This document shows positions 17,701 through 26,181 of a stretch of 39,722 nt of DNA, piece by piece. Source of the stretch: CAYWNA01 sp964459305 (GTDB lineage: Bacteria > Planctomycetota > Planctomycetia > Pirellulales > Pirellulaceae); contig CAYWNA010000106.1 of assembly GCA_964459305.1 (NCBI GenBank), forward strand, positions 1 through 39,722, in the 5' to 3' direction. The stretch's first letter is position 1, and each line of letters begins with the position of its first letter. The notes beneath the pieces were generated by a model. That model worked only from the letters and a program-made list of their open reading frames with translations, searched no databases and was not told the DNA's origin. The position numbers and the translations under genes are program-made.

Positions 17701-19626
17701 TTACAGCGAGAGCACGAATTCGGCGAGGTCGTTCACCTCCTCTTCAGTTAGACCTTCAACATCGCCGGCTGACTTGCCGTGCTGTCCTTTGCCCATTAGC
17801 TCTTGGATTGTCGTAAAGCTACCGTCGTGCATGTAAGGCGCGGTTCTCCAAGCCTCGATCAAGGTCGGGGTATCGAAGTCACTGCGGCGATCGTATCGGC
17901 CTCTGGAGCCGACGTCGTGCAGCTTCATGTCCGTGTAGAGTGGTTCAGGATGGCAGCGGGCGCAGCCGACGCGACCGCTGAAGAACAACTGCTTGCCCCG
18001 CTCGGCAGCGTCACTCAAGTTTCCGTCTACCAGATATGGGCTTGCCACCGGCGTCAGCGACTTCAGGTACTCATCAATGGCCGCGGTATCCTCTTCCGGA
18101 CGAACGGCGAACTGGATGTGGCGAACTCCCGAACGGACGGCGGCTTCAGCGCTTTCCCGAATGCCGCTGATCATCGAGGGCGGCGTTTGGTGGGCCAGCA
18201 GCATGCTCTTCACATTTTTGGGATTCCCGATCCCGTCGTTAAGCAGGTCCCAGTTCAAACCGTCCACTCGGGCGTCCGGGTGGCAACTGATGCAACTCTG
18301 CCAATGCTGGAAGCAGAAGTCGGCGTCGTGGAAGCACATCTGACCTCGCCGCGCGACGGTCATTTCAGGCTCCGGTCCCAGACGAATCACCTCGACCGGG
18401 TACTTGGACTGGTCCTCCAAATCAACAACTGCCACGAGATCGCAGAAATAGACCGCGACATAGACCTTCGAACCGATGACCGCCATTCCGCGCGGGCCAT
18501 TGATGAAGGGCCCTTCGTCATTCGGCGTTCCAAAATGTCCGCCGGGCCGCAGTTGAATCCGCCGCCGCAATCGGACCAAGAAGGCCAGGTCGTTCGGCAC
18601 ATCTTCAGCTGTTACCGCCGAGTAGATCTCGCGACCGCGCGCTTTGGCCTCTTCCATCGTCTTCGGGATGCCATCTAGTTTCTCGTGCAGAGCCTCGGCA
18701 TCGATCAAGCTGACTTCGTGCGTGCCGGCGTGAGTCACCAGAATCTGTTTGCCATCCGCCGTGGTCGCCACACCCCAAGGATTCGCCGCTCCCAGGTCTA
18801 CGTCGTCCAGGAGTACGGTATTGATCACCTTTCTGGAAGCCACTTCAATAATGCTCATGGCATTCGTGTTGATCCAGCCTCGCTCCAACTGCGTCGTGGG
18901 TATCTGGTATCGCGAGAGGATGTGCGCAACGTAGGCGTATTTCCCATCCGGCGTGACGCAGATCTCGTGAACGCTGGAACTACCGTTGTGAAGTCGGATG
19001 CTCGACGTCTCCAGGCTCGCCGTTTCGATCACGGTGATCTCCGCGGCCACGTCGAAGGTGTTCGCGGGATCGACCGGCAGCAGGTTCGAAACGAACATGA
19101 AAGCTCCGTCCGGAGTGATCGCGGTGGCAATGGGCTCGCGCAGTGCCTTGACCTGCGCGACCTCTTTCAGCGACTCTAAATCGATCACCGAGACATCATT
19201 GCCGAACTGGTTGCAGACATATAGCCGCTTGCCGTCCGGTGCGAGAGTCGGAGCACACGCAGTATGCCCCACAGGGATGGTCGCGGATATCTCGCCCGAA
19301 GCCGGGGCCGCGACACACACGACACCTTTTGGGCCCGCGCAAGTGATGTAGAGTTTCGAGCCGTCCGCATTGACAACAACACCTGTCGGTTCGGCCGGGC
19401 AATCGATACTTCGCACGACCTTCCCGGCAGCCACGTCAACCACATCGATCCGCTTGGCGTCGGATTCAACGACATACAGGGTCCTCCCGTCCTTCGAGGC
19501 CACGACATCGACTGGACCAAGGTACTCGCCCTCAGCCGCGCAGGCCGAACCGACCACAGCAGAACTAATTAGGACGGCAAAAACCGTCTTCACCAAGACA
19601 GCGACAAAGGGCGATAGGGGGATCAT
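17701..19626 (-). CDS. YVTN beta-propeller fused to a di-heme cytochrome c peroxidase-like domain
   Basis: 641 aa. A signal peptide ending SACAAEG is followed by a seven-bladed propeller of YVTN type (residues 30-430), with repeats such as SKLYITCAGPKGVVCV, KRLYVCNQFGNDVSVIDLES and GAFMFVSNLLP. The C-terminal third is MauG/BCCP-like: heme motifs CISCH near residue 445 and CARCH near 555, and a PYMHDGS motif that in this family carries the axial Met/His region. Start ATG 19626 has AGGAG seven bases upstream; an ATG six codons earlier lies over that site. The protein is predicted periplasmic and redox active; the electron partner is unknown. Divergent from the coiled-coil gene. Confidence 0.92.
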   Translation of the reverse strand: MIPLSPFVAVLVKTVFAVLISSAVVGSACAAEGEYLGPVDVVASKDGRTLYVVESDAKRIDVVDVAAGKVVRSIDCPAEPTGVVVNADGSKLYITCAGPKGVVCVAAPASGEISATIPVGHTACAPTLAPDGKRLYVCNQFGNDVSVIDLESLKEVAQVKALREPIATAITPDGAFMFVSNLLPVDPANTFDVAAEITVIETASLETSSIRLHNGSSSVHEICVTPDGKYAYVAHILSRYQIPTTQLERGWINTNAMSIIEVASRKVINTVLLDDVDLGAANPWGVATTADGKQILVTHAGTHEVSLIDAEALHEKLDGIPKTMEEAKARGREIYSAVTAEDVPNDLAFLVRLRRRIQLRPGGHFGTPNDEGPFINGPRGMAVIGSKVYVAVYFCDLVAVVDLEDQSKYPVEVIRLGPEPEMTVARRGQMCFHDADFCFQHWQSCISCHPDARVDGLNWDLLNDGIGNPKNVKSMLLAHQTPPSMISGIRESAEAAVRSGVRHIQFAVRPEEDTAAIDEYLKSLTPVASPYLVDGNLSDAAERGKQLFFSGRVGCARCHPEPLYTDMKLHDVGSRGRYDRRSDFDTPTLIEAWRTAPYMHDGSFTTIQELMGKGQHGKSAGDVEGLTEEEVNDLAEFVLSL

Positions 19627-19878
19627 TGGACAACTCCTGGACATTTGGCTCCACGCAACTCACGCCTCTTGCCAGACCACGGTAGGGGAAAGCGACGATG
19701 CCGTGACCTTCGACCCTCCTATGATAATCGATTCCTGGCGGGACATGGTGGGACGACGGCAATTTTTGACGCTTCCCGCGTCTCTGGCCACACCCTCCCG
19801 CTGCCAGGCATTTCGATCGCGTGCTATAATGTCGACGATCTTGCGAAGCAAAGAACGCGCCACATCAAGGAGCACATC

Positions 19879-20985
19879 ATGACGAATGGGACGCCTGAAG
19901 TTGAAAAGCTGACGATGTCAAACACCAAGAAAGAAATGCTTGATGCCTACAACCAAGTATTGAAGCAACTGAAGGAGAAACGCCGCGCGGAAATGAAGCC
20001 GGCTGAAACGGCGGCAGAGAAGAAGAAATCCGTGGCCAAAACGGTCGCCGACTCGCTTTCGACCGAAGGCATTGGCAAGCAGATCGGCGTTTTGAAGTCG
20101 GAAATCGGCAAGGCGTTGAATGAGTTGGCCGATCGGCTGGAAGAGGAAATGTCGAAGTACACCCAAGTGAAAAAGGCGGTGGAGACGGCCGAAGCGGAAC
20201 TGAGCGAGATCTACGACATCGAGAAGGACGCCTCCAGCTTGGCCGCTTTGCTCGAAGCCCAAAAGCAGAAGCGGCAAGAGTTCGATGCCGAAATGGCCGC
20301 CACCCAGGCGCAGTCTGAGGCCGAGATGCGAACGGTCCGAGAAAAATTCGAAACGGAGATGAACTCAAAGCGAGAAGATTGGAAGAACGAGAAAACACAA
20401 TACGAAGCGATGATGAAGGAGTACAACGCTGCCGAGAAAAAGAAGCGGGAACGCGAACAGGAGGAATACAAATATCAATTCGAGCGTGAGAAACAACTGA
20501 CGATTGAGCAGTACGAGCACGACAAGGCCAAACTCGAAAGAGAAGTCCATCTCAAAAGGGATGAGATGGAGAAAGATCTCGCCGAGCGCGAAGCAGCAGT
20601 GGCTGCGGTCGAGGCCGAGTTGCAGCAGTTGCGGGAACGCGTTGAGAAGTCTCCCGGCGAGTTGAAAAACGCCGTCGGCCAAGCCGTTATAGAGGCGACC
20701 ACCCGACTGGAACGGGACGGGCAGACCAAGATCGAGCTCTTGCAGAAGGAGTTCGGAGGCGAGCGAAACGTGCTCAACTCACGCATCGAATCGCTCCAAG
20801 AGACCGTCGCCAAACAGGCAGAACAAATCGCCAAGTTTTCGCAGCAATTGGAGCACTCCTACCGCCAGGTGCAAGACATCGCCGTCAAAGCGATCGAGGG
20901 ATCGTCGGCCTCTCGTTCCGCGGGACCGCTTTCCTCGTCGGCCGCGATCGACCGGCCGCCGCGGGACGCTCAGGACGATAGATAG
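19879..20985 (+). CDS. Cytosolic coiled-coil protein, unknown function
   Basis: 368 aa, strongly charged and helical from about residue 20 to 340 (heptads in AEAELSEIYDIEKDASSLAA, KRQEFDAEMAATQAQSEAEM, EKKKREREQEEYKYQFEREK). There is no signal peptide or membrane segment. The tail is Ser/Ala/Pro-rich and disordered. The start ATG 19879 follows AAGGAG by about seven bases; the frame is open 78 codons upstream but that part is non-helical and out of character. The sequence recalls SMC-like or myosin-tail coils, without an ATPase head. It could be a cytoskeletal or scaffold protein; this is inference only. It converges with the DUF1080 gene. Confidence 0.85.
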   Translation: MTNGTPEVEKLTMSNTKKEMLDAYNQVLKQLKEKRRAEMKPAETAAEKKKSVAKTVADSLSTEGIGKQIGVLKSEIGKALNELADRLEEEMSKYTQVKKAVETAEAELSEIYDIEKDASSLAALLEAQKQKRQEFDAEMAATQAQSEAEMRTVREKFETEMNSKREDWKNEKTQYEAMMKEYNAAEKKKREREQEEYKYQFEREKQLTIEQYEHDKAKLEREVHLKRDEMEKDLAEREAAVAAVEAELQQLRERVEKSPGELKNAVGQAVIEATTRLERDGQTKIELLQKEFGGERNVLNSRIESLQETVAKQAEQIAKFSQQLEHSYRQVQDIAVKAIEGSSASRSAGPLSSSAAIDRPPRDAQDDR

Positions 20986-21012
20986 GGCGAACGGAATGAA
21001 CTGTGCCGCGTA

Positions 21013-21037
21013 CAGGACGGACTTGCGATCCGTCCTG
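21013..21037. terminator. Hairpin between convergent genes
   Basis: A perfect 9-bp stem CAGGACGGA/TCCGTCCTG closes a 7-base loop CTTGCGA. It lies between the stops of the coiled-coil gene (20985) and the DUF1080 gene (21094). It has no T-run on either strand, so termination activity is inferred from position; it could also be a REP-like repeat. A related hairpin lies at 37397-37417. Confidence 0.55.
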
Positions 21038-21093
21038 CGGCTTCGCTGGCGGGATAACTGGCTCTTTCGTCAACGTGAGGTGAGGAACTCCGA

Positions 21094-21885
21094 TCAATCC
21101 TCCAACTTTCGCAGTTCCACTTTTCGGAACTCCACGGGGTGGCTTTCGGCCTGGAGGGAGATCGAACCGCCGTGCAGCATTTTGTCTCCGTCTTTGATCA
21201 GCTTGCGTGCGGAGGCATCTTTTTCATCGAGCTGCGGTTGCGTGTACTCCAGGACCGTTTCCCCTTCCACGATGTGCTTGATGCTGGAATTGCCCCGCAC
21301 TTCCACTTCAATGGTAACCCACTGGTCGCCATGGTAAGTCTTGGAGTTCGAGCTGTTGCAGTGCCGGGTCACGAGTTTGCCATCCATCATAATGTGTGTA
21401 CCGGGGGTACAAACGTTAGCCGTGGGACGCGTCCCTGAGCCGCCACCACCGAGAAGCTGAACTTCGATGGATACGGGGAATTTCTGGTCCTTTTCCATGC
21501 TTTCCGGCGATTGGCCGTGGGCCATGATGCCACTGTTGCGGAACGCCCAGCCCGGGCCTCCGGGGCATTGTTCGCCCACAAACCGGTATTCGACGCGGAG
21601 GACGTAGTTCGAGAACGGTTCTGCATAAAACAGGTGGCCGAACTTGCCGTCGAATTTTTCGTACTGGTCATAGGCCACCTTGAGGACCCCGTCCTCCACG
21701 CGAAAGGTGTCGCCATGGTTGTCGTTCAGTTCGTAGCCGGTGATTTTGACTTTCCATCCGTCCAAGTTCTTTCCGTTGAACAGTTGAATCCACTCTCGCT
21801 GCCCGGTCGCATCTTCGGCCCGTGCAGCCGTGGCTGCGATCAATACAAACAACACCGCTCTGCCCGTCTGTTTCCATGTTCTCAT
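21094..21885 (-). CDS. DUF1080 protein (3-keto-disaccharide hydrolase family)
   Basis: 263 aa. A signal peptide ends at TAARAEDA. The DUF1080 domain starts at WIQLFNGKNLDGWKV, the family hallmark, and continues with FRVEDGVLKV, GHLFYAEPFSNYVLRVEYRF, NSGIMAHGQ and SIEVQLLGGG, in a concanavalin-like jelly-roll. Family members cleave 3-keto-glycosides made by Gfo/Idh-type oxidoreductases. Start ATG 21885 is preceded by GAGGGGAAACGAA, a good ribosome-binding site. A Gfo/Idh/MocA gene is divergent 648 bp away, consistent with a shared sugar-oxidation pathway, but no shared operator is proven. Confidence 0.92.
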   Translation of the reverse strand: MRTWKQTGRAVLFVLIAATAARAEDATGQREWIQLFNGKNLDGWKVKITGYELNDNHGDTFRVEDGVLKVAYDQYEKFDGKFGHLFYAEPFSNYVLRVEYRFVGEQCPGGPGWAFRNSGIMAHGQSPESMEKDQKFPVSIEVQLLGGGGSGTRPTANVCTPGTHIMMDGKLVTRHCNSSNSKTYHGDQWVTIEVEVRGNSSIKHIVEGETVLEYTQPQLDEKDASARKLIKDGDKMLHGGSISLQAESHPVEFRKVELRKLED

Positions 21886-22533
21886 TTCGTTTCCCCTCAT
21901 GAAGCGTTACAGGAAGGATCGTGGACCACAACCCGATCCCAAACTCCCTCGATCCGGCGATCTCGGCGCCAAGTACCAAGCTACGGGAGAGTCTAGGATC
22001 GAGCCGACACCGGGTCAAGCGAATGCCACGGGGAATGGTTGAAACGGTACCTATTCCACCGCTCCATCCAGCTCGCTGCCCGTTTCCGCTTCTCGCAAGC
22101 GGCGTTTCCGCGCACGCTCGGCATCGGCCACCGGACACAACAGGCGAGATTCGCACCAGCTTGTTGGATGTGGACAGCGGGGATCTTGGCCGCGAACTGG
22201 CGCGTTGTCATGGCTGCAAAACATCGTTTCCGCAGTTTGATCTGAGGGCTGCATCGTTGTCCGTTTGGGGCTGAATCACGCGTTTGCACAAACACAGCGC
22301 AAAGGAGTCGCTGCAAAGCGGCATACGATTAGGATACTCTAAGAGTCGAAAAGGTTACAGAAGCGGGGTGATTTCGTCAGAACCGGAAGATGCCTGGGCG
22401 TCGCGTTGCTGTCGGGTCTAGTGAAAACTACAATCAATGTTCCGTTGCCGCTCGGTTTCGGCCTCGATCAGGCGAGGGAATATGAGTGACAAGAACAACG
22501 AAGGGCATACCCAAGAAAGCTGGAGAAAAACCA
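21886..22533. other. Divergent intergenic region, no gene supported
   Basis: About 650 bp between DUF1080 (minus) and the Gfo/Idh/MocA gene (plus). Several open frames cross it but none has a recognisable domain, signal or ribosome-binding site. A small palindrome, ACTCTAAGAGT near 22337-22347, could be an operator for the downstream gene. Confidence 0.4.
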
Positions 22534-23850
22534 ATGACACGCCCAATCACGCGACGAACGTTTACCAGGACAACGGCCACGGCCGCCTTGGGGTTGGCCG
22601 CCACCACGACAGCAGTACGCGCCTCCAAGGCCGTTGGGGCGAACGAACGGATTCGGCTGGGATTCATCGGCGTCGCTAATCGAGGAGGCCAGTTGATCGA
22701 CGCGTTCATGGTGCACGACGACATGGAGATTGTGGCCCTTTGCGACGTGGACCAGAATACGTTGGCCAAGGCCAACGAAAAAGTGGGCGGCGGCAAGGAG
22801 ACGTGCGGCGACTTTCGCAAGCTGATCGAACGGAAGGACATCGACGCCGTGGTGATTGCCACACCCGACCACTGGCATGCGATCCAGACCGTTATGGCGT
22901 GCGACGCCGGTAAGGACGTATACGTCGAAAAGCCTCTGTCCATCACCATCCACGAAGGTCGCCGCATGGTCGAAGCGGCTCGGCGCAATAGTCGCGTGGT
23001 CCAAGTCGGCACACATCGCCGTAGTTCACCCTTGTATCACGATCTGGCAAAGCGAACAAACAAGGGCGATTTTGGGAAGATCTGCGTTAGCACGGCATAT
23101 CGCTTGAGCAACATGTATCCCGAAGGTATCAGTACGAAGAAGCCAACTGCGCCGCCCAAGGAGTTGGATTGGGATATGTGGCTTGGCCCGCGTCCAAGGC
23201 GGCCGTATCAAGAAAACATCGCTCCGTACCGATTCCGCTGGTGGGAACTGTATTCGTCCCAGATGGCGAACTGGGGAGTTCACTTTTTGGATGCGATCCG
23301 CTGGTGTACCGGCGAATTGGCGCCGTCGTCCGTCTATACCGCAGGAGGACAGTATGCAGTGGACGACGACCGCACGGTTCCCGACACGCTTCAGGCTACC
23401 TTCGAGTTTGCGTCAGGCCGGCTGGCGATTTTCGGCCAATATGAAACCAGCAGCAACCGGCCGTTCCCTTACGGGGAGATCGAGATGCGAGGCACGCAGG
23501 GCACCGTTTACGTAGATGGTCGAGGCTACCGCGTGGTGCCCGAGCGAGGCGGTCAATTTCAGGATCGTACGCCCCGAATGGAACCGGAGGAGGTGACAGC
23601 AAAGGGCGACAACCGCAATCTGACGGCGTTGCATGCGCGCAATTTCCTGGATTGCATGAAGACGCGCGAGAAGCCCAATGCCGACGTCGAGATCGGCCAT
23701 CGTTCCACGTCGTTCGCTCTGATGTCCAACATTTCGCTGAAAGTTGGCCAGCGTCTGCTGTGGGATGCCGAGAAAGAACGCTTCACCAACTGTGACGAAG
23801 CCAACGAGCTGTTGCATTACGAGTATCGCAAGCCTTGGAAATTGGGATGA
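22534..23850 (+). CDS. Tat-exported Gfo/Idh/MocA family oxidoreductase
   Basis: 438 aa. The twin-arginine signal RRTFTRTTATAALGLAA is within the first 30 residues. The Rossmann domain follows: IRLGFIGVANRGGQLIDAF, with ALCDVDQ at the end of the second strand and the EKPLS motif (VYVEKPLSITIHEG) that carries the catalytic lysine. The C-terminal alpha/beta domain contains NWGVHFLDAIRWCTG, where His belongs to the family substrate pocket. These enzymes oxidise sugars or inositols with NAD(P) and are abundant and exported in planctomycetes. ATG 22534 has GGAGAAA upstream; an ATG sixteen codons earlier would bury the signal. Confidence 0.93.
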   Translation: MTRPITRRTFTRTTATAALGLAATTTAVRASKAVGANERIRLGFIGVANRGGQLIDAFMVHDDMEIVALCDVDQNTLAKANEKVGGGKETCGDFRKLIERKDIDAVVIATPDHWHAIQTVMACDAGKDVYVEKPLSITIHEGRRMVEAARRNSRVVQVGTHRRSSPLYHDLAKRTNKGDFGKICVSTAYRLSNMYPEGISTKKPTAPPKELDWDMWLGPRPRRPYQENIAPYRFRWWELYSSQMANWGVHFLDAIRWCTGELAPSSVYTAGGQYAVDDDRTVPDTLQATFEFASGRLAIFGQYETSSNRPFPYGEIEMRGTQGTVYVDGRGYRVVPERGGQFQDRTPRMEPEEVTAKGDNRNLTALHARNFLDCMKTREKPNADVEIGHRSTSFALMSNISLKVGQRLLWDAEKERFTNCDEANELLHYEYRKPWKLG

Positions 23851-23885
23851 CCGTTCGGGTTGGGGAGACTAGCCGCGAACCGGAT

Positions 23886-24004
23886 TTACCTATTCGGGCA
23901 CGCGAGACGGGAATCCTCTTGCGCCGACGCGCGACAGTGTTCACACACCAAGTCACACGCCTGGGTCACCTCGTGGTAGAACATCAGCGGGCTGTGGTCA
24001 CACG
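23886..24004 (-). pseudogene. Radical SAM protein fragment, N-terminal motif only
   Basis: A minus-strand frame ending at 23886 contains SPLMFYHEVTQACDLVCEHC followed by RASAQ. The CX3CX2C spacing (first cysteine codon 23955-23957) is the [4Fe-4S] motif of radical SAM enzymes, and the flanking pattern strongly resembles TIGR04053/AhbD-like SPASM proteins (ELTQACDL-C-HCRA). The frame stops about 15 residues after the motif, only 35 bp from the end of the oxidoreductase gene, so the barrel and SPASM parts are absent. Codons upstream of about 24004 do not look homologous, though the frame is open to 24131. I read it as a remnant, not a working gene. Confidence 0.6.
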
Positions 24005-24144
24005 AATTCGCGGCCTCGCCGCAGGCGGATTCCGCGGTCCTTCCTGCGTTACGGGCCGACCGACGGGCGTGGAGGTACGCCCGAGGCTGAACGCGCATCA
24101 AGGCGTGGAACTGACCTCGATGCGCGTCCATAGCTTCTTCTGCC

Positions 24145-25059
24145 TCAGGAGATCTGGCCTCCCATACCGCTGACCGCTTGGGCCTTCATTTTCGCCGCCT
24201 CTGCTTTTGTTTTGGCCTTGATGGCCCTGGCTTGAGCTTCGGCAATTGCGCGGATTCGGAACTCGTCGGCCTCGCCGATTGCTTTGGCCTTGGCCGTCTC
24301 TGCCTCCGCAAAGGTCTGAGCCTCGACCGCCTCGGCTTCGACCTCGGCTCGTTCTGCCTGCGCTAGGGCTTTCGCTTCGGCCGCTTCGACGAAGGCATCC
24401 TCCGCCGCTCGCTCCTCTTCGACAGCTTGAACCCGGGCGTCGGTGGCTTTTTCCGCTGCTTCCTTGGTCTTGCGTTCGGCGGTTCTGGCCGTTTCGGCCC
24501 TCGCCTTGGCTTGGGCTGCCGCGACCGCTGCCTCGTCCGCGGCGGCCTGAGCCGCCTCGGCGTTTGCCTCGGTTTCGGCGGCAGCGCTCAGCAGTTCCAC
24601 CTCCGACGATGTGGCCGCCTCCAGCGACGCCTTCGCTTCGACAAGTTCGGCCTTTGCGTCTTCTTCAACCAAACGTGCTTTTTCTAAGGCGTCCCTCACT
24701 TCTGCGACTCTGACGGCTTCGGCCGTCGCTGCTGCCTGGGCGGCTCGAGCGTCACTCTGGGCTTTCTCGACCGGACAGTCAGCCATTCCTCTCGATGTGG
24801 ATTGGGCAGCCCTCGCTGCTTCGGCCGCCGCTCTTGCCTGATCGGCCTCGGCCTTGAACTTCCTTACCTCCCCCAACGCTCTCGACTCGGCGGCTCTCGC
24901 TTCGGCCAGTTCTGCCTTGACCTTCGCCACCTCCGCCCTCGCCTTGGCTTCGGCGGCCCGCACCGCCTCGACACCTCGCGCCGCCGGTACGGCGCCTGCT
25001 ACGGACACGGAAATGCCGGTATCGGCGGTAACCTGGTTTGTTCCGAGTTGGCCGTTCAT
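24145..25059 (-). CDS. Alanine/glutamate-rich coiled-coil protein with flotillin-like tail
   Basis: 304 aa, no signal peptide. Apart from the first 25 residues it is one long Ala/Glu/Lys/Arg coiled coil built from short motifs such as AEAKARAEVAKVKAELAEAR and ETANAEAAQAA-like units. The last 55 residues (AKAIGEADEFRIRAIAEAQA and KAEAAKMKAQAVSGMGG) resemble the C-terminal repeat region of flotillin/SPFH proteins, but no SPFH domain is present. ATG 25059 is preceded by AGGAGG ten bases upstream, so it is a real gene and not a by-product of GC-rich sequence. Function is unknown; a scaffold or flotillin-partner role is only a guess. Confidence 0.8.
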   Translation of the reverse strand: MNGQLGTNQVTADTGISVSVAGAVPAARGVEAVRAAEAKARAEVAKVKAELAEARAAESRALGEVRKFKAEADQARAAAEAARAAQSTSRGMADCPVEKAQSDARAAQAAATAEAVRVAEVRDALEKARLVEEDAKAELVEAKASLEAATSSEVELLSAAAETEANAEAAQAAADEAAVAAAQAKARAETARTAERKTKEAAEKATDARVQAVEEERAAEDAFVEAAEAKALAQAERAEVEAEAVEAQTFAEAETAKAKAIGEADEFRIRAIAEAQARAIKAKTKAEAAKMKAQAVSGMGGQIS

Positions 25060-25323
25060 TGGCTTTCAACCTCCTGTCAGATTAGCCGGCGCGGCCGGTA
25101 TCCCTTTCCATTTACGGATGCACTTACTCGCGCATTCCCGACCCAACGGTCCTTACACGCGATTCACACAGAACGTATCGAACAGGCAGGGTATTCGGAT
25201 TCAGGGCGACTTGGAGAATGCGGGGTCAGAAACGGGTATATGCGGGAGCTTGAGCGGTTAAGACGGTTGGCCTGATCGGATCGATCGTAAGCGTGGATGT
25301 TGGTTCGTCGCCACTGCGCTCGT
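25060..25323. other. Short intergenic region
   Basis: This 264-bp stretch separates two same-strand minus genes. Apart from the ribosome-binding site next to 25059, I see no gene or clear hairpin in it. Confidence 0.4.
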
Positions 25324-26097
25324 TCACCTCGCCGTCCAGCCGCCGTCTACCGTAACAAGGCTGCCGACCATGTAACTGGCCGCGTCGCTGGCCAAGAAGA
25401 TCGCGGCACCTTGGATTTCTTCCATCGTGCCCCAACGCCCCAGTGCAACCGCGCCAACGATGAACTTCTTGGTCTGTTCGTCCTCGGCGATGGGCACATT
25501 CATCGGCGTGAGGAAGGGGCCCGGGCAGATCGCGTTGACACAGATCCCGAATGGTGCCAATTCCAGGCCCAAGGCGCGAGTCATTTGAACCACGGCGCCT
25601 TTACTGGACGCGTATGGCGTGCGGTTCTCCAGGCCCACGACGCCCAGGGTGCTGGCCATGTTGATGATCCGGCCGTGTTGAGCTTTCTTCATGTGGGGAA
25701 CAACCGCCCGGGTGGTCAGCCATACACCGTCGACGTTGGTTTGCTGTACCTGGCGAAACTCCTCGTAGGTGAGTTCGTCGATTGGTGCACGGATATTGAC
25801 GCCCGCGTTGTTGATCAAGATATCGATCTTGCCGAACTCGGCCATCGTTCTGTCGGCAACGGCTTCGCAGTCGTCCGGCGACGTTACATCGGCTTGGATG
25901 CCAGCCGTGCGATGCCCGTAGTCCGAGGCGATTTCTGCTGCCGCTGCCGCCGCTTCGCCTTCGTTGCGGCTGGTCAGGACAACGTCTGCCCCGGCCGACG
26001 CCAAACCAGCCGCCATCGCGTGGCCCAAGCCCTTTGAGCCCCCTGTGACAATCGCCGATTTTCCTGTCAAGTCGAACAAGCTGATTCCGGGCAACAT
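25324..26097 (-). CDS. Short-chain dehydrogenase/reductase (classical SDR)
   Basis: 257 aa. The cofactor motif is VTGGSKGLGHAMA (TGxxxGxG), followed by the DVTSPDD acidic turn, the structural NNAG in ILINNAGVNIRAP, the catalytic serine in MASTLG and Y-x3-K in YASSKGAVV. The C-terminus AASYMVGSLVTVDGGW is standard for gluconate 5-dehydrogenase/3-ketoacyl reductase-like enzymes. ATG 26097 has a strong AGGAGG five bases upstream. Oxidation or reduction of a sugar acid or polyol is likely, given the genomic theme, but the substrate is not determined. Confidence 0.93.
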   Translation of the reverse strand: MLPGISLFDLTGKSAIVTGGSKGLGHAMAAGLASAGADVVLTSRNEGEAAAAAAEIASDYGHRTAGIQADVTSPDDCEAVADRTMAEFGKIDILINNAGVNIRAPIDELTYEEFRQVQQTNVDGVWLTTRAVVPHMKKAQHGRIINMASTLGVVGLENRTPYASSKGAVVQMTRALGLELAPFGICVNAICPGPFLTPMNVPIAEDEQTKKFIVGAVALGRWGTMEEIQGAAIFLASDAASYMVGSLVTVDGGWTAR

Positions 26098-26140
26098 GCG
26101 TGCCTCCTGTGTATTGTGTTTCGGGGCGCGGCCTGAGTAA

Positions 26141-26181
26141 GCTCTCAGCTTTCAGCCATCAGCTATTAGCCGTCAGCTCTC
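26141..26181. repeat. Degenerate TCAGC-type short tandem repeat
   Basis: The stretch reads CTCAGCTT-TCAGCCAT-CAGCTATT-AGCCGTC-AGCTCTCA, about five degenerate copies of an 8-base unit around CAGC. It lies directly after the moaB stop and before the SDR gene. Such strings occur between genes in many GC-rich bacteria, from memory. Confidence 0.6.

Noticed and set aside
24178..24841. Several long plus-strand frames (Leu/Arg/Pro-rich) opposite the alanine-rich coil
   Set aside because: They are antisense shadows of a repetitive GC-rich gene that has its own strong ribosome-binding site.
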